In this document: positions 21,972 through 33,503 of the stretch, in pieces | Layout: every line of letters starts with the position of its first letter | Position numbering within the stretch: position 1 is the first letter of the stretch | Assembly (NCBI GenBank): GCA_964304625.1 | Contig: OZ199838.1 | Location: 8,866,001-8,930,000 of the forward strand | Reading direction: 5' to 3' | DNA from: Kudoa neothunni | Taxonomy: Eukaryota > Cnidaria | Length of the DNA: 64,000 bases | Made by a program: the position numbers and the translations under genes | The notes under the pieces: model-generated | Seen by the model: only the letters and a program-made list of their open reading frames with translations | What the model was told of the DNA's origin: nothing | The model's database searches: none

Positions 21972-23820
21972 GTAATGAACAAAAAACATACATTAAATTC
22001 TAATTTTAGGGCTAATTATAAACGTTTATTCCAACAAAAATTATAAGATTATACATTTTTATTTTCAATTTTATTCTAGGGGAAATAGGATTAATAAATT
22101 TGGCTGCAACGTTAACACAAAAGAAACTAACAGATAATAATAAGTTTGTTCTTTTTATAGTAAGGCAAAATAATATTTTTATTGTGTTAACAATGTGCAT
22201 GAAGGCTTGGGTTTATTTGGGTTGATGATGCAATAGGATTGTTTATTTGACGGGCATCAGATGGATAGGATTCGATGGGTTGAATCAATTTTTTTGAGAA
22301 ACATATGAATATCAGCACAGTTAGGAACAGATAAAACTGGTATATATTGTGGATAATACCATTCATTATTTCATTATCCCGTTCAAAATTGTGCTCACCA
22401 TTTTTTAACAAAAGATAGATGTTAACAATATACATCGGCGATCCAAACATAAAGTAGCATAGTAGCACGGCGACAACAAGCTTCAAAACAACAATGCAGT
22501 GATTGGTTACTACAAATTCATATCTTAATAAATTAAATGAGGAGTCAGTGTTGATTTGGGTCGAAAAATTTGGTTTGTTTTTCTTCAAATAAGAGAACAT
22601 TTGAAAGCAACAGTGCAACATTATAGCCAAGAAAGTAGCATTAACAATTATTATAATAGTAACAGCAGGTATAGGGTTTAGCCACGTAGCTATGGTACAA
22701 GTGGATTCGATATAACTGGGGTGGCCGATTTCAATTTTATCCCATGCAATTTGACCAGAAATCAATGCCACATTCGACGCAGCAATAGCAATGAAAAGTA
22801 TCGCACATTTCATCTTCCTCACATAAGTTACATAGAAGTGTGGACTCAAGCATATTTCAACATAACGTTCGACTGTAAATAATAGTACCAATGATATGCC
22901 ATACATACCAAAAAATAGCATGGTTCCAACTCTAACGGCACAGTAAGTTCGATTGTTCACTTCATTGTTGAGCCCAGAATAAAATAAGACAATGTAAATC
23001 GAAAATAATGCGTTATTAATAAATAACAACAAACATATTTTCGAAGTAATTGACTGCAAGCTAGCTCTTTTTATAAGAATATATGCCGAAACGGATGTGC
23101 AACAAATGTTAGCTATAGATAACAACAGACTTATCGTGAAATTTATTATTTTGGCTGTATGCATGGCCAAGCCAAAGTATTTCTGATTCGATTATTGTAA
23201 AACCCTTTAATACGTTGTACATCACACAACACATCACGTCGAGGTGGACAATATTAAATAAATCAACGAGATGAATATTTGTTCTTATCGACAATTAGAA
23301 ATTATCATTCTTAAGCGATTTTATTAAATAAATTTAATGTGTATTTTAACGTACAATAAATTATTTGTCAATAATTATATTTTTAGAATTATTAATCATG
23401 AGTATATTAGAATAATGTACTCTTGTACTTCAGTGTTAATTTAATCAGGTGTCGTGCTTATCCTTTGTTTTTAAAGTATTAGGGAGTGTCTAACTTAACC
23501 ATGCAAATTAAATACTTCATGTGCAGTTTTGACCAAAGTTAATTATTTATTACTCAACTGATCGTGGTGAGGGTTCAAAAAAATTAAATTAACAGACTAT
23601 ATCAAATAAAGTGTGTATGTAATTTATATATAGGAGTTTTGACAATTACTTATTGAAAATGTGCAAACAAGAAATAGTATTAAAGATTAAACTTAGAGGA
23701 TAAATGGTCATAACCAAATTATTAATCTCTGGTATAGTTTAAATCATCCAAATAAAAAATGTTTTTTCTTCATAATAATTAAGTTGAAACTACAATGTCA
23801 ATTAAATTTTTACAATGTTA
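21972..23820. repeat. segmental duplication block 2 (receptor plus flanks)
   Basis: Partner of 5636-7487, same orientation, alignable over the gene, about 210 bp downstream and about 650 bp upstream. The right limit is near ACAATGTTAATTTAGC (23813) versus ACAAGGTTAGTTCATC (7478). The shared upstream part probably includes the promoter. Confidence 0.85.
22187..23170 (-). CDS. seven-transmembrane receptor 2 (rhodopsin-like GPCR)
   Basis: Intact 327-residue membrane protein, single exon, ATG 23170. Seven hydrophobic segments: TM1 about residues 8-33, TM2 45-66, TM3 77-100 starting with the conserved Cys77 and ending in ERY (101-103, for DRY), TM4 in AILFIAIAASNVALISG, an extracellular-loop Cys in ESTCTIATW as likely disulfide partner, TM5 in AVTIIIIVNATFLAIML, TM6 with LLCYFMFGSPMYI (Pro as in CWxP) and TM7 FYLFLTVLIFICFS, which lacks NPxxY. 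Potential N-glycosylation at NFT (10-12) and NRT (73-75). Probably a plasma-membrane sensor coupling to G proteins; ligand unknown. Sister of the frameshifted copy at 5.8-6.8 kb, more distant from 36.1-37.1 kb. Confidence 0.85.
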   Translation of the reverse strand: MAMHTAKIINFTISLLLSIANICCTSVSAYILIKRASLQSITSKICLLLFINNALFSIYIVLFYSGLNNEVNNRTYCAVRVGTMLFFGMYGISLVLLFTVERYVEICLSPHFYVTYVRKMKCAILFIAIAASNVALISGQIAWDKIEIGHPSYIESTCTIATWLNPIPAVTIIIIVNATFLAIMLHCCFQMFSYLKKNKPNFSTQINTDSSFNLLRYEFVVTNHCIVVLKLVVAVLLCYFMFGSPMYIVNIYLLLKNGEHNFERDNEIMNGIIHNIYQFYLFLTVLIFICFSKKLIQPIESYPSDARQINNPIASSTQINPSLHAHC

Positions 23821-24419
23821 ATTTAGCTACTTAATATCTTACACAACAATGGATCGGTCGAACGTAATCCTCTTGGGGATGGGGAAATGGTAGGTATTAC
23901 CTGTCCCAGCCGGGAGGTAATTACTTTATTGCGTATGCGCACAAACATACTAAATAGGGGTCGCCAAATTTTTGATTTTCATAAGCTTCGGGTGCCGGAC
24001 TAAAAGATTTTGTTCGAAAAACAGTTATAAAAATGAAACGAAAATAATACAAATGTAAAAAAATAATGAATTTGTATTTAAATGTGAATATGAATATGAA
24101 ACAGGAAACTGATTCTTATGGCAGGATTTAGTATATTTCAGTTTTGAGGTCCCCAATGGGAGTACGAACTATCCATTGTCTACTATATAATTCAAAAAAT
24201 AGCAGTGCTGGTTATAATTAAGAATTACAATTTTTAAGCATTGAATTCATAGCTTATTTATTTGAGCATAATAAAAAGTTGTGTAGATGTTAATAAGGTG
24301 CCCATTTGTACGTTTTAATTTTTTTTATTATTTCTTTATTAACACTCTAAGGCAGGGGTTCTCACCCGTTTTTTCATATTTCCTCCCTTAATTTGGAAAC
24401 GAATCCATATTTACTTTAA
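23821..24419. other. spacer with a hAT-like terminal motif
   Basis: No gene seen. At 24354 the string CAGGGGTTCTCACCCGTTTTTTC resembles hAT termini of the CAGNGGTTCTCAACC type; no inverted partner was found, and the MULE at 24420 starts about 65 bp further on. Confidence 0.35.
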
Positions 24420-27400
24420 GGAAGTGTCTATTGGCCCGAACAAATTGTTTTTACCTATTTAGGGGATTCTTTTTTAATTGTAATGAGTCAAAAAATTATT
24501 AAAATGGATTATATATTAATGTGAACAAAATAAAAGAATTTTGTCCTTAGGAATCTGTGATATAAGGCGTTACTTAGGAAGGACCCATCCTCATCATTAT
24601 TGTACTTTATCGCTGTAAATGCTCTATTTTCCATCATAAACTTGTTTAACATTTGAATGAAATGTTTTTATGATTTTTGATCAGTAAGAAATTTATTCGT
24701 TCCACGTATTGTGCAATAATAATTTTCTGATATGATATATCCGTGTTATATTCATAGTTTTAAATGAATTCACTGTTGTAATCATGTTATTTGCTATTTT
24801 CAATATTTTCGAATTGATTTCATCCACATAAATGATTGTTGTAAACCCAAAACTCCAAATGGCGTCAAACTCCGATTGTTATTTTTGATATCGATGTAAA
24901 ATCACTCAATTTAAGTATATGCTGTAAGTATGATTTTCTTTTTGAAAATGAATCCAATTTATCGATTTATACCTTATTTAACGCCATCTGATCATGACAC
25001 TTAGCATACTCCCTTATATTGACTTTGTATATAAACTGAATTTCGACGATACTAGTTGAAATTTAATGTTCTCAATAAAAATATATAGTTGTTATTATCC
25101 ACTATAACAATTTTATTCATATTTGGAACATTATTTTCAACATTTAAACATATAATTTTTTATTGGTGATTTTATTCAAAAAATGTTGGACAGACTTTTT
25201 TCACCAAGCCATGCATCACACAGATGTTCCCATGAATTCTACTACATGACTATGACTATATTGAATTTTGAAAAAAAAATCATTTTAAATCGTTGTAACA
25301 TAAATTCCATCTTATGGATTTGTAAAATACATATTCACGATCGTATCAGATGTATCTAAATAGCATATGAATTAAAACGGAAACTTTTTTATCATAATTT
25401 CTCTTACACTCATTTTTTTGATTTACAGTTCATGCAACTCCAATATTTTGACGATGGGCTCATTTTAATCTGTTGACATTTAAAATGGCTCCATTGAAGA
25501 CATATGTCGCAGCCTATGGATTCATTGTTTTTAATAGTTTCTTTGCATACAGAACATCTGTAGCCAGTAGCTTTCTTCTGAGATATTATTGTTTTTATGT
25601 TAAATAGAGAATCTTTAGAAAAGTAGGGAAAGATTTGTTCAATATTAATTCTTGGGTCAAGGACGGCATCACTTACGTTACCAGAAAAAACCTCGACTTC
25701 ATTTTCGTCGATAACTGTTCCGCCCCTCAATACTCCAACAGCTATCTTCTTATCAACAAACCAACAAAGCATTTCTAATAATTGTTAAAAATAAACAAAA
25801 TGTATTTTAATTACTAGAAAGTTTTTGTTTTTCTGTTAGATTAAAAAACGATTTGGAAAATAAATTCGAACGTTTTAAACCAATCACCGTATTTGATGAA
25901 CCCTTCGGACGACCTCTGCGTTTTATTTTTGAGGGTAAAACTAATCCTAATAATGCCAACTCAAACATGTCATAGAAAGAACTTTACCTGAAACTTTTTT
26001 GGCTTCAAGACAACATGTGGGCGATTTCTCATTATTATATGATTGTCTATTGAGAGAATAATAATTACGATTTGATATGCATTTTACTTTGTTAGATTAT
26101 GGTTTTCCCCCTGAGTTTCACTATCTACCTAATTTATTTCAAATATTTAATAAGAAAAATACATGAAGGTTCTATCATAATTATATCTTCATTTGGTGCA
26201 TTTAATATCTGGTCTGTAGGACATGTATCATCAATCTTTTCAATTCGAATTTTTTCATCATTTTCAACAAATTTAACTAATTTTCTTAATTCATTCATCC
26301 AATATTCATAATCAGATCCAGTTTTTTCTGAAATTCTTGCGGCTACATCTTTCATCAATTTAGTGGCTTCATTAAATTTTCTATGCTCTGAATAGACAGT
26401 AGTTTTTGGTAATGAATTTATAGCAATCAAACCATTCTCTGATGAACTATTATTTGTTTCATAAGCATCGGCTAGTTCAGAATTTTCAACAAAATACTCC
26501 CTTGTCCATCTCTTCAAGCACAAAAATTTATCAAAAAGAGAAAGATTTTGTTTTTTCCGCATGTAGAAAATGTGACGACATGGCAGTTCCATGCTAAGAC
26601 GGAAGGGACAATTGCATTTCTCAGTAGTTGCCTCTGTATAATTATCCATCGAAGATTCGTCGTTTTGTACGTTTTGTGTGAACATAAATTGATCAAATTC
26701 TTCCAAAACTTTTTTATATGAGTATAGCGTTAAATATTTGAAATAAATCAACATAGTTTCGTTTATTTCGCGTCGAGGAGTTTTAAGAGGCTCCTTAGCA
26801 GCTTTAGTATCCTTCTCCATTCTAGAACCTTCCAAATAAATTACGAACATTTTTATAAATTCTTCAAAGGAAGAATAAAGAGGAATGACTTGTTTCACTT
26901 TTGAGTTGATACATTCAACCCGGTTATTGGTGAGGTTTCCAAACATCCCCTCATAGCTTCGAAGTCCTGTGACCCATTCGTGTTTGATAGGGTCCCAGTT
27001 GTTGGTGAAATATCGATAAACATTTTCACGAACGCTTTCCTTCAGGGCTTTTTTTTCTCTCGTTGTATTCATTTATATTTTTCGAGTAGGAAATTTTTTG
27101 TAAAATTTCAATGGCCAAATCTTTATCCTGTCTGCTAATATTCATTCGCTCGGTTTTAATTTCTCGGCCGAATGATTTCAGCACATGATATAAACATATG
27201 TGGAGACTGGAATTAGGAAATACTTGTTTTATAACTTTCCTCTCCACAATGTCTTTATCAGTCATGAATACCCTGGTTTTTGTTTCCATTGTTGGATTGT
27301 GCTTCTTCATCGTTTGAAGGAACCAAGAAAAAACTTCTTCGGTCTCCTCAACCAACACTCCAATTGCGACTACCTCAGTTGTTCCCCTAGCATCCATAAC

Positions 27401-28580
27401 GGCGGCAAAATATACCGGGGCTCTGAAATTTAATAATTTATATGTAGCATCCATAAAAATTATTTCAGGATATGCCTGAAGTGTTCTATTCATCTGCGAG
27501 TCTTGAAAAAATAAGCTCTTGAACTCATTGTCATTTTCTAATATCTCTATACATCTTCCTTTTTTATTAAAATTTTTAAAAAATTCCAGACTCTTTGTAT
27601 GTGATTTAAAAGAGTACTTCATATTAGACAGTTTTTTCAACCAAACAAACTTTCCCTTTTCTTTTAATATTTTTTGTTGGATTACTTTGGAATTTCCGTT
27701 AACTTGGACGAACTGAGCGATAAGGTCACTTTCATCCTTTGATATTTTATTTCTATTATGCAAAAATTGTGATGAAAAGTTCATAGAATCAAGGTAATGA
27801 GATAAGTCAAGGGATTTAACACGAGTTTTTTTCCATCAGCAGAGACTGAAAATTTTATTAAACATTTAAAGAAATTACGTTTTTTCCGCCATGAACACAA
27901 CAATATTTTATATGATAATACTTAAGTATCGGATTTAATGTTTTATCACATCGCTTTTGGACTGTTTCGATGGTTTTAGAATCATATATGGATAAACTGC
28001 TCGTGAATTTTTGCTCGTATTCTTCTATTTTCAGCTTTAGTTCATCAAAACTGTTAAAAGTATTTCCAATTTGAACAATCATATTAAGTTTAGTCAAGCT
28101 CATTTCGTAGGCACGCGCGTAAGATTAAAACCAAAATTTTCTTTTGTTATAATCAAATATCTTGAAATAAAACAACTCCATACTTTATGTTTTTTGTGTT
28201 CTTATGAAAAATCTTACATTTTTTTACAATAATTTTGTATTGCAACATTAAAGGATGAATCAATAGAATCAGCGCTCGTTACAATAAAATTAAAAGCTAT
28301 TACAATTTAAAATTTTATTTAATTAGATAATAAAATGTTTAAATTACAACTAAAAATATTCATTTGAAAAATAAGTAACTCATAAACTCAATATAATGAG
28401 TTTTTAGGGGCCATTTAGTTGAAACCTTATTACATTATACAAAATATTTTGTCAGATATGCCCCGAAAATAAAATTAAGTAAACAATTACAAGTTGTTTT
28501 ATATCAGACAACATAGATTTACTATAATAAAAAGCTCGATAATTAAATAAAACAATTTGTTCGGGCCAATAGACACTTCC
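24420..28580. mobile_element. MULE element B
   Basis: Terminal inverted repeat GGAAGTGTCTATTGGCCCGAACAAATTG at 24420-24447 and its reverse complement at 28553-28580. The same terminal sequence bounds the MULEs at 41.8-44.0 and 45.2-49.0 kb and, in shortened form, the 109-bp element at 49992. It holds a multi-exon transposase gene on the minus strand. The flanks do not show a clear target duplication, unlike its relatives. Confidence 0.9.
25410..28103 (-). pseudogene. MULE transposase with SWIM and C-terminal PHD finger
   Basis: Multi-exon transposase on the minus strand. Exon 1 from ATG 28103; FAR1/FLYWCH-like part near 27800; core with IFMDATYKLLNF (first Asp, about 27445), FMTDKDIVERK (second Asp), LHICLYHVLKSF and NNRVECINSKVKQ (Glu); SWIM zinc finger CNCPFRLSMELPCRH (CxCx9CxH, about 26590); a basic AT-hook-like RRGRPKGSS (about 25915); and, after a 40-nt GT-AG intron (about 25770-25809), a PHD finger with C4HC3 spacing (YRCSVCK, IGCDICLQWSHFKCQ, WSCMNCK). 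Single-base frameshifts near 27050 and 27800 and loss of one N-terminal segment disable it. The PHD end suggests targeting to modified histone H3 tails (inference). Confidence 0.8.
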
Positions 28581-28584
28581 ATAA

Positions 28585-28936
28585 ATAAATGTGGCCTCTT
28601 TCAATGCTATTGTGGTGTTTACACGGAGAATTCCCGATTATTTTAAGAAGTGTAAAATATATAAAGGACAAAAATTTCTTATAGATTCGTCAATGCAATT
28701 GATTAAGTCATTACAAGACATACGTGTGGCCAATTCTAAAATATCTTTGTAGCCATGCGTAAAAAGATCATTAGAAATAGTTGGTTACAATTTTGACTAC
28801 GCCAAAATTCATTCATCGATACAAATTGAACAAAATATAAGAAAGCGCTGTTCATCTGCCCAACCGGAAGCATCAGAAGAAATAAGCAATAATGCCATTC
28901 GCGTGAAAGCAGTGTTTGTATTGAAAACTCCGTAAA
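28585..28936 (+). other. unassigned open stretch with one in-frame TAG
   Basis: A plus-strand frame reads for about 117 codons directly after the MULE B right end, broken only by TAG at 28750-28752. It includes RRIPDYFKKCKIYKGQKF and SLEIVGYNFDYAKIHSS. The composition looks protein-like but I recognise no family, no start codon context, and no clear splice sites. It may be an exon of a gene or decayed transposon that MULE B interrupted. Confidence 0.2.
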
Positions 28937-29531
28937 ATGTGTGACCTGCATTAAGTGTGATTTTATACCAAAGTCAAAAATTATTCTTATTCGAAGATTT
29001 TTTTGTTTTTATTGCATATTTGAGCAATTCAATACTTGATGTCGGATTTACTATTAATTCGCCATATGATCAATTTTAATCCTATGGGTTCCGGGAGCCC
29101 ATGGTTACACTTAACTGGAGAGCCAGAAGGTGGTCCTCAAGGGATTAATACCAAGACACCTCGACAGGTTGTGCGCACGCGACTGATAGCGTGATAAAAC
29201 CACCATTTCCTTGTTTTCACGCCTTTTTATTCGTCCCCAAAAGATTAAAAAATATTTGTCACTTAATGCGTCTATATTAAAAAGATTTAGTCACATTTGG
29301 TATTTTTCATGCCAAAAAGTCACCTCAGAAAAATAAAAAGACTCCACGACTTTCAACGAATAATAACAAATAATAAAAAATATGATAAAATTTCTCATTT
29401 TCAAACTTTAAATTCTCTCTAACGCTTTAAATTAATAGACTCGTATATATAAATGACAGTGACAATCTTCTTTACGCATTAATTAACGCTATACCATAAT
29501 CCTCTAGAGGTGTTAATTTGTAAGTCGCATA
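28937..29531. other. spacer
   Basis: A somewhat GC-richer piece at 29085-29200 (TTCCGGGAGCCCATGG...) looks like repeat material but has no clear partner; a weak match (GTGGAGCCCAGGGTTAG) lies at 61811. The rest is AT-rich upstream sequence of the acyltransferase gene. Confidence 0.3.
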
Positions 29532-31596
29532 TTGTTGCCTGACGTGGCAGAGCCTAACATGGGGTTCGATAAATTTCTGTGCACTTGTGCGTATCGATTA
29601 ATGATGGCGTGTTACTTGGTATCAACAACATGTGTGTGTTGGCTGGTGGTGATCTTTCATGTGTTGGATTTTGTGCCACGCTTGGCCTTTATATCATCTT
29701 ATATCAAACAACATTCCGTGGAAATATTTCATTATATAGATATGTTTTATATAAATTTGTTTAACTGGAGAAAAGTGAGTTTACGTTACGTTATATTAAT
29801 CAGCAATCTTATGATCACGATAAATATTATGTTTGACCATTGACTTGTATAGATATATATCTATGGTGACGAGCGCCTGAAAAATAGTTTCAAAACATCA
29901 AACAACATTTTCATTGTGAATCATCAATGCACATGTAATTGTAATGTGTACAGTGGTTATAAGTTGATTTTGGTTGTGCAGGTGACGTTCATGTGGTTTC
30001 TTGTTTGTGTTACTACACCAACCAAATGGTGAACACGAGACCAATATTCAAAACCTCTCTAAAATATATTCCAATATGTGGTGCTGGAGTTGTGCTAGTA
30101 TGGCGGTATTCACATAGTTGATTCAATAATGACCTTTATCTAGTGTAATTCAGTGGATATATGCCGAAACAATCGACAACGAGATATCAATTACCTGAAA
30201 AGTTAATAATTTAATATTATGTTTTGCGTTTATTTGGATTAGAACATCCCAAGAGGTTATTAAAAAGGGCGAAAAAGTATAACTTTAATTTATTTATATT
30301 CATACATCAATTAATTAATTATATTTGAATATTCAAAATTTAATTCAACTAAAAACTTAATTTTAATAGTTGTTATTGGCTCGTATTCGTATAAATTAAA
30401 TCCTGAACGCCTTTTGAGCTGGCGCATGTTCGTTTTAAACGCTCGTTACTTCCATTTTATGTTACGTATTTGATTTTTTTGACGATCTGCTATCGCTAAT
30501 TACTTTTGGTTTATATGAGCGTAACGACCGACCAAAAATAATTTACAGCGTTTATAGTCGAAAGTAGTAAAAAAAAGGATTAATTTGTATCGCGCCAATG
30601 GACACCTAAATCTTTATCAATAATGATGAATTGTAGGTCTTTAGATATATTTTAAACAATACTGTTAACTAAGTGATTCGAAATTGATTTGGATGTTTAG
30701 TTCAGTTTTATGTTATTCCCAGAAGGGACACGGTTCAAAAGAAGTCATTTACATAGGATTAAGTCGTCTAATAAATTCTGTGAAGAAAATGGTATATCGT
30801 GTGAGATTATATTTTTTCATTGTTTTTAGGAATTGATAAATATAAGTTTCTTCTTGCTCCAGCATCTGAATGGATTGAAAGTAATAGGAAATTAGATTTA
30901 ACACAAATAACCTCTCGCTAGATACTGATGGAAGTGCTACAAGAAAAACTTGATGAAATTTACGACATTACCATTGTTGCGTTTGACAGATCGCAAAAGA
31001 AACATATTAACGGATGTCTTCATTATCCAAGTACGAGTTATTTGAATCGGAAAAAATTTTGTGTTGAGCATAGAATTCAGATTTTTTATCTTTTTTCATG
31101 TTATCGATCAATTAATTAATTCATTCAATTAGGTGTATTTCTTGATGAGAATATTGAATTCCATGTGTGGATGAGAGTTTTAACGGCAAATAAAATCAAA
31201 GTAGTCTATTTTGGTTTGACTGAAAACTTGACCAACTAATTTGTTAGAGTCTCAGTAAGGACTGTTCCTTTCTTTTGGAATGGTTTAGAGAGAAGGACAA
31301 GTATATCTACCTATTATTGTCTGATTGAGATGCTTCTTATAGATTTATTGAGCAATTTGAGGATGAGAATTATATTGAAAATTTGAAACAAAAATCTTTC
31401 CATATCTTTCAATAGGAAACTAAATCTTCCGGTGGTAATGAGCTCGCTTTGCATGTTTAGTGGGCCGATCTTGATCACAATTTTACTCTGTACACTTGGC
31501 TTTAAGATAACTTGCTCACTTTGGATGATATCATCACTTCTTGGTTACTTTTATCTCTATATACATGAAAACAGTATCCTTAACTCTAGATCTTAA
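29532..31596 (+). CDS. AGPAT/LCLAT1-like phospholipid acyltransferase, ten exons
   Basis: Spliced gene of ten short exons joined by GT-AG introns: 29532-29774, 29853-29934, 29982-30105, 30154-30201, 30706-30791, 30830-30880, 30935-31030, 31133-31200, 31248-31318, 31416-31596 (TAA). The frame stays open through all joins, about 349 residues, the usual AGPAT length. Motifs in family order: N-terminal hydrophobic segment; IYIYGDERL; block I NHQCTCD (NHx4D, with Asp codon created at the exon 2/3 border); TSLKYIPICGAG; block III LFPEGTRFK; KYKFLLAP; LDEIYDITI; IEFHV; EWFREKDKY; two C-terminal membrane segments. Such enzymes transfer acyl groups to lysophospholipids in ER or mitochondrial membranes; resemblance is closest to lysocardiolipin-type members. 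Exon 4 and the 30934 acceptor are the least certain joins; a start at 29562 is possible. Confidence 0.75.
30202..30705 (+). other. large intron 4 of the acyltransferase gene
   Basis: About 504 nt, ten times longer than its neighbours (38-102 nt). Part of it (about 30400-30560) is GC-richer and may be an inserted short element, but no inverted repeats or target duplication were confirmed. Confidence 0.4.
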
Positions 31597-32211
31597 CTCT
31601 CCCAAATGTTCGTTTCAATCTCAAACTATCTGGCAATTTTTGTTTGATCTTGTTTTTAGTTAAAAATAAAAAAAATTAAATGCGCTGCCTTGAGTTGCGA
31701 TTCAAACACCGGCTTGTGACAATACACTCAGATGAATTTTTTACTGACCATTAACTTGTTCTCTCAGATTCGTCGGTTATTAAATTTTTTAACTATTTGA
31801 TTTAAAAGTTGCTTTGTTCTATCATCGTACAATAGGTAACCGATAATACGCAATCCCCTCGAGACCGTCCAAAACGAATTGCGTATAAAACGTTGCAACC
31901 GATATTACACAGTTAAAATGCGCGCTCGGTTATTTTTATTTGTGGTTTCTTTATTCTTCAGCATGAGTAATACAATTTATCTTTGGATGAAAATAACTAA
32001 AAATACATTTTTAAGATTATTTGGCTGAAAAATAATTTGTTGATTTGTTTAAGACATATTTTTCGATAAAATATTTATATCCTTTTACATTGGGATGAAA
32101 TTTAGTAAATAATGGGTTCTTTGAAATTATAAATGTTATTTTATTTCTTTTCATTTTTATTTATAGTGCTGCGTGAATTTTTTAATGTTTTGACCTTAAA
32201 ATTAAAAAAAA

Positions 32212-33210
32212 GGGCTAACCTACACTATCTGTGTTTTCTTCGTTAAGTTACGTGTAATTTCGGTTCTCAAAACGTTCAATGTTTAAGTTTAGAAAAATGT
32301 TCACATTGGAAAACATTAACGACATGCCAATGTTCGATCATGCTTATTTTAGTGAAGATCATCATTATACTATTAAAGTTTTACAAGCAATTGGGCTTTT
32401 ACATGAGTATAAGAAATGTACATGTGGCGAAAGAATGTACTTATACAAACGATATGCTTTAAGGAAAGATAGCATTTTCGGAATGTCTAACCTTCCTTTG
32501 TACAAAGCACTCATTTTAATGGTCTGTTTTATTAAGTATCCTTCTTTAACTTACGACGAACTGTTGTGTGAACTTGATATTGGTTCTTTTACATCCATTA
32601 GTGAATGGAAAACTATTATCCGTTATTTTATGGCATCAAAACTTGACGAAGATTTTTCAAAAATTGGTGGACTCGGTAAGATAGTACAAATCGACGAAAC
32701 TGCCATTTGTAAAAATAAATATAACATCGGCCGAATATTAAAAAACCAGCAATACTGGATGATAGGAGGCATCGATGAGGATGGAAATTGTTTCCTTAAA
32801 ATTTCTAATGTTAGAAACAAACAAACTTTAGAAGAAATAATTATGGAAAACGTAGAGGAAGGAAGCACTATTTGGACAGATGGATGGCGTGGATACAATA
32901 GTTTGGCAGATTTGGGTTTTACACATGGGACGGTTATTCATAAAAGGCACTTTGTTTCACCTACTGGATTCACACTAATAGAATAGAAGCAACCTGCGGC
33001 GCATTCAAGCGCAAATACAGAAACATCACCAATAAAACCCTAGAAACATTACCAGAATATGTGCCCGACTTTTTGTTTAGGAGAAGATACCCCAAACAAG
33101 AAATTAGTGTGTCATGCCATTATATAATGAACTTTTATATGTGATTTCAAAATTGTTTACGAAGTTTGGGGTTTCTTGCCGAAGAAAACACAGATAGTGT
33201 AGGATAGCCC
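32212..33210. mobile_element. Merlin element M2 with terminal inverted repeats
   Basis: 31-bp inverted repeat, one mismatch: GGGCTAACCTACACTATCTG... at 32212-32242 and the complement at 33180-33210. GG-starting ends and an IS1595-type transposase are characters of Merlin. A target duplication is obscured by flanking A/T runs. It lies inside the TA-flanked element 31830-33503. Confidence 0.85.
32279..33144 (+). pseudogene. Merlin/IS1595-type transposase M2, one frameshift
   Basis: Plus-strand transposase from ATG 32279. The N-terminal CTCGERMYLY is a reduced zinc-binding region; the core has GKIVQIDETAICKNK (first Asp), QQYWMIGGIDEDGNC, TIWTDGWRGYNSL (second Asp) and, after a one-base frame change near 32965-32970, HTNRIEATCGAFKRKYR and a C-terminus ending at TGA 33144. 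Intact ends with one frameshift suggest a young copy. It is related to, but distinct from, M1 at 19-20 kb. Confidence 0.9.
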
Positions 33211-33503
33211 TTTTTTAAATGATTTTCCATTATTTATAATATTCATAAAAAAATTCAACCGTTAAAACTTAAGTCTTACCCTTTTTATAACAAAAAATAA
33301 AATTTTCGTGATTTGACTGTATAAGTGCGTATTGTCTATCAGCCACGAGACATAACAGATTGGTAATTCCCTACTTTAATTCAAAAATATTTTAGGAGAC
33401 TCATACCTTTTTATAATCATAAAAGTATTATGAAACGTAACCACCTAATATAAACTTTGAATACGTCATATTGATGAAAGTGCGTATTATCGGTTGCCTA
33501 CTG

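Larger units (their letters stand above)
31830..33503. mobile_element. TA-flanked (Tc1/mariner-type) element with nested Merlin
   Basis: Ends are a 23-bp inverted repeat CA(A/G)TAGG(T/C)AACCGATAATACGCA at 31830-31852 and 33481-33503, flanked by TA on both sides (31828-31829, 33504-33505), the target of Tc1/mariner elements. Without the nested Merlin (32212-33210) it would be about 675 bp and has no transposase, so it is a MITE-like derivative. Coding remains of a kinase-like gene begin directly at its right TA. Confidence 0.65.
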
